Source: Phycisphaerae bacterium
Lineage (GTDB): Bacteria > Planctomycetota > Phycisphaerae > Phycisphaerales > SM1A02
Direction of reading: 5' to 3'
DNA length: 11,699 nt
Assembly (NCBI GenBank): GCA_018663565.1
Contig: JABJQE010000336.1
Location: 1-11,699 of the forward strand
Each line of letters begins with the position of its first letter. The first letter of the stretch is position 1. The translations under genes and the position numbers were made by a program. Shown here in pieces: positions 7,512 to 11,699 of this stretch. The notes below the pieces were generated by a model. The model had not been told where the DNA came from. It saw only the letters and a list, made by a program, of their open reading frames with translations, and ran no database searches.

Positions 7512-8206
7512 GGGCCGTGGTCCGGATAGGCACTGGATTGCTGGTGGGTTGAGTTTGGTTTGGCAGTAGTTGCCCCATTGAGCCCAAATGCCCCGCGGGC
7601 CCCAATGATGATCATCTGAGCGGCGATGCATACGAGTAGGAACCCAATGATTCGCGTGAGCGCGTTCATGCCGTTGTGACCGAGTACGCGGAGCAGTATC
7701 GCCGCCTCTCGCAAACAGATCCAGCTAATGATCATGGCAGTCACAGTTCCGCCGATTGCCGCGGCCCAGTACCAGAAGCCATTCTCCATCGCATGCTTGC
7801 CGGCATCAATGACGACAGCGATCGCACCTGGACCAGCGATAAGTGGAAGGGCAAGTGGGCAGAATGAGATGTCGCTACTGGTCGCGGCCTCATTATCTGC
7901 AGCAGAGCCTTGGGTCTTGCGGTCTTCCTTCGCGCGAATAAGCTGCCATCCAACAGCGCCCACGATCAGTCCTCCACCAAGATCGACTGCGTGCAGGGTG
8001 ATGCCGAGGAAGGACAGAATCCACGGTCCCCCGATAAGAAACACGAGCAGCAGAATCAGAGCGTACAGGTTGCTCCGGAAAGCCATTGATCGTCTTTGCT
8101 CGGCCGACGCGTTCGGTGTCAAACTGAGGAAAATGCCAACATTTCCTAGGGGATCGGTGATGACAAAGAGCGCTACCAAGATCGCGATGAATTCAGTTGT
8201 AAACAT
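7412..8206 (-). CDS. MarC/YhgN-family integral membrane protein
   Basis: This is a polytopic inner-membrane protein of the MarC (UPF0056) family; its transport substrate, if any, is not established even for well-studied members. It has 264 residues and about six hydrophobic segments, near 5-28, 47-68, 75-92, 116-135, 145-165 and 185-205. Family landmarks are ITDPLGN (16-22) in the first helix, CPLALPLIAGPGAIA (116-130) and LLRVLGHNGMNALTRIIGFLL (171-191), which resemble E. coli YhgN closely. Family members usually run to about 200-220 residues, so the tail after residue ~211 is extra; it is Ser/Pro/Thr-rich and not membrane-like. The last ~33 codons are antisense to the conserved end of the lipid-kinase gene. 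The start ATG lies 14 bases inside the end of a small upstream frame, suggesting coupling. No terminator fits between the convergent genes. Confidence 0.93.
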   Translation of the reverse strand: MFTTEFIAILVALFVITDPLGNVGIFLSLTPNASAEQRRSMAFRSNLYALILLLVFLIGGPWILSFLGITLHAVDLGGGLIVGAVGWQLIRAKEDRKTQGSAADNEAATSSDISFCPLALPLIAGPGAIAVVIDAGKHAMENGFWYWAAAIGGTVTAMIISWICLREAAILLRVLGHNGMNALTRIIGFLLVCIAAQMIIIGARGAFGLNGATTAKPNSTHQQSSAYPDHGPYTGGSCTLSRLPNSDTFTLLAVSAAPPASPSI

Positions 8207-8420
8207 GCAGGAAAGGTATCGCTATGCAGGCATGTTCACAAAGTCCAAAGATGAGTAATCCAAATGTTATCGGTGATTCGGTGCCGCTCGCGACGTTATG
8301 AATTGGTGGCATTCGAGTGCTTCCCCTCACCAAGTCACGTACGCCAACGATGATGCCGGTGACCAATGACACGCAGAGAATAGTTATGCCCACCATAAGT
8401 GCGTGCCCGAGCGGCATCAT
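8193..8420 (-). CDS. possible small two-helix membrane protein upstream of MarC
   Basis: This predicted protein of about 75 residues starts MMPLGHALMVGITILC. It has a hydrophobic segment at about 8-26, a short basic stretch (VRDLVRGSTR), and a second, weaker hydrophobic segment at about 50-69 (ITFGLLIFGLCEHACIAIPF). I recognise no family. It overlaps the MarC start by 14 bases and would be the first gene of that minus-strand operon. The frame extends up to 8585, but the upstream part is Cys/Pro/Ala-rich and low in plausibility, so I chose the first ATG ahead of the hydrophobic segment; a TTG at about 8432 is an alternative. No clear ribosome-binding site is seen. It may be a chance frame, although it fills an otherwise empty gap. 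Confidence 0.42.
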   Translation of the reverse strand: MMPLGHALMVGITILCVSLVTGIIVGVRDLVRGSTRMPPIHNVASGTESPITFGLLIFGLCEHACIAIPFLHVYN

Positions 8421-8602
8421 CAGGGAGATCAAGAGGAATGCCTTGGGGCCAGCATCTGGCCAGCATATTGAGTCTCGATTGCAACAGCAAGGTGGGGAGG
8501 CCGGAGTTGAGGCTTGGGGATGCAACTGGGAGGTGTGGGGGGGGGCACAGCAACCGCGTACACTGGCCCGGGCCGCTTTCATCAAGGGGTCGGAGGAGTC
8601 CC
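8421..8602. promoter_or_regulatory. divergent intergenic region with a G-rich tract
   Basis: This stretch of about 180 bases lies between the minus-strand small-protein/MarC genes and the plus-strand C25-like gene and must hold their promoters if each is transcribed independently. On the minus strand TTGCTG (8484-8489) and TATGCT (8461-8466) are 17 bases apart, a weak sigma-70-like pair. The plus strand is strikingly G-rich, with GGGG at 8494-8497 and 8516-8519, GGG at 8528-8530 and nine G at 8537-8545. I see no confident plus-strand promoter. Confidence 0.3.
8592..8598 (+). promoter_or_regulatory. strong Shine-Dalgarno for the C25-like lipoprotein
   Basis: GGAGGAG lies 4 bases before the ATG at 8603. 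It fixes the start at 8603, even though the frame is open upstream to 8399. The lipoprotein signal that begins at this ATG agrees. Confidence 0.75.
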
Positions 8603-10351
8603 ATGCGAATTACGGCTTGGCCGTGGGGGTACAGATCACTCGCCACGCTGTGCCTCGCCGCCATGGCAGGGGTTGGGGGCTGTCGCAGTATTGATAGAAC
8701 GCACGAGGAGTACCGGTCGATTGCGACCAAGACACTTGTTGTACTTGCCGGGACCTCACTGGGTGAACTCGATGCTCAGCAGGCATATCTCGAGCACAAG
8801 GCTCGCCAGGGATGGGTGGTTAGTTGGGTCGATCTTCCCGAATCAAGTGATGCGCAGCAAGACCTGCAGAACGTCCGTGAGACGCTCGAGGCGCATCAGC
8901 CCGAGCAGGGCGCGGCATTCGTGCTGTTGATCGGTGGTCCTGCTTCCATTCCGATGGGACCGTGGAGAATTGATGGTGTGGAGGAACCAATTTGGTCCGA
9001 TCTTCCACTGCTGATGCATGGGGTGGCCGCGCCCCGGATCGGTGAGTGTATCGATGCCAGGATGGTGGAAGAGATGTTCCAGAAGCCGCCACGATGGTGT
9101 GTCGGCCGCATTCCGTACGACGATCCTCGACTTGTCGATCGGATTCTACGCACGAGCATCCGTTTTGACGAAGTGGATGACCGGGAGCCAGTCGCGATGT
9201 TGACGGCGCCGCGCATGGGAGCGCCGCACATCATCTCGATGATCATGGATGAGGCGCGGGAACATCTTGAGTCTGCCGGATTCGACGCGACGCTGTATGG
9301 AGAAGACACACCGCGCGACCAGAAATTACCTACAGAGCAGGTGCCTTTCGGGTTTATTGCCGGCGAACACGATGTCGCCTGCTTTGTCAGGCATGGGTTT
9401 CAGTTGACGATGGTCGCCCGCCCAGTCGCTGCGGGGTCCGTTTCTTCGGAGGCGCGTTCTGATCTCGACACTCCTGCTGCTCAGAGCATGACAGAATCCG
9501 GGTATATCCCCGCCAGTACTTTGGAGGCCGCGAAACTTTCACTTGCAGCGATTGCACGGCGGCTTCAGGCCCGGTACATGAAGGCGCATGCTCCGGATGT
9601 GATCAAGCCGGAGTGTCATGCCACCCTCAAGCATGTCGGAGCGGCATTTACCGCCACCCTTGTTCCGATTGATGTGCCGAATGCCGATGCGAGCGGTGTT
9701 GATATTTCTCAGGCAACGCTCGTTCTTGCTCCGGAGGGCCTCACCGAGATGTATCTCACGCCGAAGGGGATCGCCTCTCTCTGGCGAGAACGCTCGCCGA
9801 GGCTGGTCTACTCGGTAGCCCATGGCGGGCGGTTGCCGTCCAATACCGATGGCGTGGCCTCCATGCTTGACGGCACGATTTCAACGCCTGCCATGTTCAC
9901 TCTTGCGATCGATGACTGCGTCGAGGAACACGGCGGGGAGGTTGTGCAGGGCTCGCCGCTGACGATCCCTACGCCGGAATCTCCTGCCATTTTCGCATCA
10001 ACCGGGTGTCAACTTGCAGCACCAGGGGATCCACTCATCGAGCAGTTGTTCAGAAGTGGCTGGATCGCCGCCTATTGCGGCAGCACCGAGATCAACGAGC
10101 CGAATCCGCTCATCCCCTCGATTCGAGCCGAATCCAATGCCGCTGCTTTCATGGCATCAGGGCTACCGATCTCGCTTGCGGGCCATGCCACCTTGAGGCA
10201 CTATCTGGCAGAATCCCGCAGTGATCCATCGCTGTACCTCGTGCCGGGTTCCCGAGAAGGAATGCTGACCAATCTCGCCTCGTACACCGTGCTGGGCGAT
10301 CCAACACTGGTGCTGCCGCTCTCACGCGAGGCGGTTCCCACGTCAGATTGA
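8603..10351 (+). CDS. C25 (gingipain-like) cysteine peptidase-family lipoprotein
   Basis: This is a protein of 582 residues. The strong Shine-Dalgarno and a lipoprotein signal (LATLCLAAMAGVGGC, lipobox VGGC, Cys27) fix the start and predict an envelope-anchored protein. Several C25 hallmarks appear in order: a Rossmann-like strand LLIGGPASIP (108-117), VGRIPYDDP (167-175) followed by RILRTSIRFDE (180-190), His-Gly at 407-408 in YSVAHGG, a Cys at 469 in FASTGCQLA followed by GDPLIEQLFRSGWIAAYCGST (475-495), and LGDPTLVL (564-571). In gingipains the catalytic dyad is this His and Cys, so activity is plausible; substrate specificity cannot be read. The middle part (about 200-395) is not obviously conserved. 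There is no propeptide or C-terminal sorting domain like that of gingipains. The fold assignment is by motif pattern only. The gene appears to be monocistronic. Confidence 0.85.
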   Translation: MRITAWPWGYRSLATLCLAAMAGVGGCRSIDRTHEEYRSIATKTLVVLAGTSLGELDAQQAYLEHKARQGWVVSWVDLPESSDAQQDLQNVRETLEAHQPEQGAAFVLLIGGPASIPMGPWRIDGVEEPIWSDLPLLMHGVAAPRIGECIDARMVEEMFQKPPRWCVGRIPYDDPRLVDRILRTSIRFDEVDDREPVAMLTAPRMGAPHIISMIMDEAREHLESAGFDATLYGEDTPRDQKLPTEQVPFGFIAGEHDVACFVRHGFQLTMVARPVAAGSVSSEARSDLDTPAAQSMTESGYIPASTLEAAKLSLAAIARRLQARYMKAHAPDVIKPECHATLKHVGAAFTATLVPIDVPNADASGVDISQATLVLAPEGLTEMYLTPKGIASLWRERSPRLVYSVAHGGRLPSNTDGVASMLDGTISTPAMFTLAIDDCVEEHGGEVVQGSPLTIPTPESPAIFASTGCQLAAPGDPLIEQLFRSGWIAAYCGSTEINEPNPLIPSIRAESNAAAFMASGLPISLAGHATLRHYLAESRSDPSLYLVPGSREGMLTNLASYTVLGDPTLVLPLSREAVPTSD

Positions 10352-10407
10352 TTCGGGGGCGTGAGGGGGCTCATGATCGCTGGGGGGTAGCCTTTGTTTG
10401 GCGGCAT

Positions 10408-10446
10408 AGCCCAGCCAGAGGGGCCAAATGCGGCCTCTGGAGGGCT
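10408..10446 (+). terminator. GC-rich hairpin, possible terminator of the C25-like gene
   Basis: A stem can form from AGCCC (10408-10412) with GGGCT (10442-10446), CCAGAGG (10415-10421) with CCTCTGG (10434-10440), and CC (10424-10425) with GG (10432-10433). The loop is AAATGC, with small internal bulges. It lies 57 bases past the stop of the C25-like gene. No T-run follows (the next bases are GGAGGGGGATAGG), so it is not a classic intrinsic terminator. It could instead act in mRNA stability or in the leader of the next gene. Confidence 0.4.
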
Positions 10447-10555
10447 GGAGGGGGATAGGGGATGTTCACCTGACAGGTTTCCACAGTTGAAGCGGAGACA
10501 TGGTGGCGAACGTCGCGTTCGCTCTTCACTGGACCATCAACCTGAGGAGACAGTC
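10447..10555 (+). promoter_or_regulatory. leader/promoter region of the Cys-rich repeat gene
   Basis: This stretch holds two perfect inverted repeats: ACCTG-A-CAGGT (10468-10478) and GCGAAC-N5-GTTCGC (10506-10522). A Shine-Dalgarno GAGGAG (10544-10549) lies 6 bases before the ATG at 10556. No convincing -35/-10 pair is visible. The inverted repeats could be operators or leader hairpins; that is inference from symmetry and position. Confidence 0.4.
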
Positions 10556-11699
10556 ATGTCTACCAACACCGCCCGCAGTCAGAAGAACGGCCTTTCAGCC
10601 TTATTCGCAGCCCTCCTCGTTGGTGGGCTTTCATCATTTGCATCCGCAGCCTCGGACAACCCGTCTGGTGCCTGTTGTTATGAAGATCCGGACATCGGGG
10701 GACTTGTCTGTATCGAAGTCACACCCAGCGAATGCGATGCATTCGGTGGGTACTACTACGGCATCGGAACCACTTGCAGCGATCCATTCGTTGAATGTGA
10801 TCCGCTCGTTGATGACGCGGCGTGCTGTTATGAAGACCCCAATCTTGGTTGGTTGTGCATTGAAGTCGAAGAGTACAAGTGCCATGACATGGGCGGTACA
10901 TGGTTCGCTGGTTTGTCATGCGGTGATCCAGCGGTTGACTGTGATGTACCAGATGACCGCGGCGCGTGCTGCTACGAGCACCCTACGCTTGGCCTCGTGT
11001 GCGATTTCATGATTGAGGAATACTGCGTTGATTTGGCGGGGTACTGGTACGGACCAGGAACCGTGTGCACCGATCCATTTATCGAATGCGAACCACTTTC
11101 AGGTGACGGCGCATGCTGCATCGAAGAAGGGCCAGGCTCTGGCTACTGGTACTGCGTCGAAATAACTGAGGATGACTGCATCGACCACGCAGGCGTGTGG
11201 TATGGCCTCGGTTCGCACTGCACTGACCCTGGTGTGAATTGTGACCCTGTGGACCACTGCGAGAATGTCGAAGGCAGCGACTGCGCGGGCCGTCCACAGT
11301 ACGACAAGCAAGATTATTTGGGCTTCGGCATGGGCCGCGTTGCGGTTCAAACCGTATCGCCTGGCATCCCCGGCGACCGAATGTTGACGGTCTTTGACCT
11401 TACTGGAATCGGCGCTCAGCCCTATAACACAGCGTTCCCAATCGGCCGCTACAACCACCCATCATGGACCGCTTCGAATCTTGGCAGCATCATGGGTCTT
11501 GCCATCGACGAAGAGGGCAATATCTATGTGACCGCATCACAGACATGGAATATCGACGTCATGGGTCCATCCGGTTGGGGCGCTGTGTATCGCATCGATA
11601 CCCACTCTGCAGCCATCAGCACCTTTGCGGTATTGCCAACTGCCAACAGCAGCCTTGGTTCCATTACCTATGACTGCGAGCATAATCAGTTCTTCGTAA
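10556..11699 (+). CDS. secreted Cys-rich tandem-repeat protein, cut by the right edge
   Basis: The frame opens at an ATG with a good Shine-Dalgarno and stays open for 381 codons to the window edge, so the 3' end is missing. Residues 1-31 are a Sec signal peptide (basic start, hydrophobic LSALFAALLVGG, cleavage after FASA). Residues 38-234 are four tandem modules of 48-50 residues, each with six cysteines spaced CC-x9-11-C-x7-C-x12-13-C-x6-C. These resemble the 'GACC...C' modules common in planctomycete secreted proteins and probably form disulfide-bonded domains outside the cytoplasm. From about residue 235 the sequence turns beta-rich. MGLAIDEEGNIYVT and GAVYRIDTHSAAISTFAVL look like NHL/beta-propeller blades, with the first blade probably near residue 320. 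Binding or adhesion at the surface is inferred; no catalytic motif is seen. A dockerin-like end beyond the window would fit its neighbours. Confidence 0.9.
   Translation, partial: MSTNTARSQKNGLSALFAALLVGGLSSFASAASDNPSGACCYEDPDIGGLVCIEVTPSECDAFGGYYYGIGTTCSDPFVECDPLVDDAACCYEDPNLGWLCIEVEEYKCHDMGGTWFAGLSCGDPAVDCDVPDDRGACCYEHPTLGLVCDFMIEEYCVDLAGYWYGPGTVCTDPFIECEPLSGDGACCIEEGPGSGYWYCVEITEDDCIDHAGVWYGLGSHCTDPGVNCDPVDHCENVEGSDCAGRPQYDKQDYLGFGMGRVAVQTVSPGIPGDRMLTVFDLTGIGAQPYNTAFPIGRYNHPSWTASNLGSIMGLAIDEEGNIYVTASQTWNIDVMGPSGWGAVYRIDTHSAAISTFAVLPTANSSLGSITYDCEHNQFFV
10667..11257 (+). repeat. four tandem six-cysteine protein modules
   Basis: The repeat units are 10667-10816, 10817-10960, 10961-11107 and 11108-11257. 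Each begins (G/A)ACC and includes a C near position 15, a G-x-W/Y-x-G block (GGYYYGIG, GGTWFAG, AGYWYGPG, AGVWYGLG) and a final (D/T)DP...C. The DNA has diverged more than the protein, which suggests an old duplication held by selection on the cysteines. Confidence 0.85.

Noticed and set aside
7605..7614. Palindrome GATGATCATC as a convergent terminator
   Set aside because: It has no loop and no T-run, and it lies in conserved MarC coding sequence.
7728..8258. Plus-strand open frame of 176 codons opposite MarC
   Set aside because: It is antisense to strongly conserved MarC membrane segments, and its product is Ser/Pro/Arg-rich without a family signature.
10507..10521. LexA (SOS) box
   Set aside because: CGAAC and GTTCG are separated by five bases instead of the four of the Gram-positive-type consensus, and the downstream gene is not a DNA-repair gene.
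10500..11012. Plus-strand frame of 170 codons starting at 10500
   Set aside because: It is in another frame from the Cys-rich protein, whose signal peptide, Shine-Dalgarno and regular cysteine repeats fix the real frame.

Overview
The window looks like chromosomal DNA from a planctomycete, most likely of the Phycisphaerae/Phycisphaerales. Three things point there. Several large secreted proteins carry Asp-rich FG-GAP/VCBS repeats. Two of them end in a short dockerin-like Ca-binding tail closing with W-G-x-C. A third secreted protein has tandem Cys-rich 'GACC...C...C...GG.W.G' modules. This assignment rests on recalled family distribution, not on a search. There are no RNA genes, insertion sequences, phage genes or CRISPR arrays.

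Layout, left to right. (1) A minus-strand pair, 1708-2448 (TPR lipoprotein) followed by 128-1711 (FG-GAP/ASPIC-like lipoprotein), is joined by an ATGA start/stop overlap. (2) Diverging from it on the plus strand is a close-packed run: 2528-4183 (secreted di-heme oxidoreductase of the DHOR family with a dockerin-like tail), 4204-6591 (secreted FG-GAP protein with a dockerin-like tail) and 6621-7511 (YegS/BmrU-type lipid kinase). (3) Convergent to the kinase, and overlapping its last 100 bases, is a minus-strand MarC/YhgN-type membrane protein (7412-8206). A possible small two-helix membrane protein (8193-8420) lies upstream and overlaps it by 14 bases. (4) Diverging from these is a plus-strand lipoprotein, 8603-10351, that reads as a C25 (gingipain-like) cysteine peptidase with the His-Gly and Cys sites in place. 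(5) After a hairpin and a roughly 200-base leader region comes a secreted Cys-rich repeat protein that starts at 10556 and is cut by the right edge. It is open at the edge and easy to miss.

Read together, six of the eight well-supported genes encode exported proteins, so the region seems devoted to the cell surface or periplasm. The dockerin-tailed pair probably shares a localisation or anchoring route. The TPR/ASPIC pair probably works as a surface or periplasmic lipoprotein complex. Whether the C25-like lipoprotein processes any of these neighbours is speculation. The first ~125 bases hold only the edge of a neighbouring gene whose strand I cannot settle. No gene-free stretch exceeds about 205 bases.
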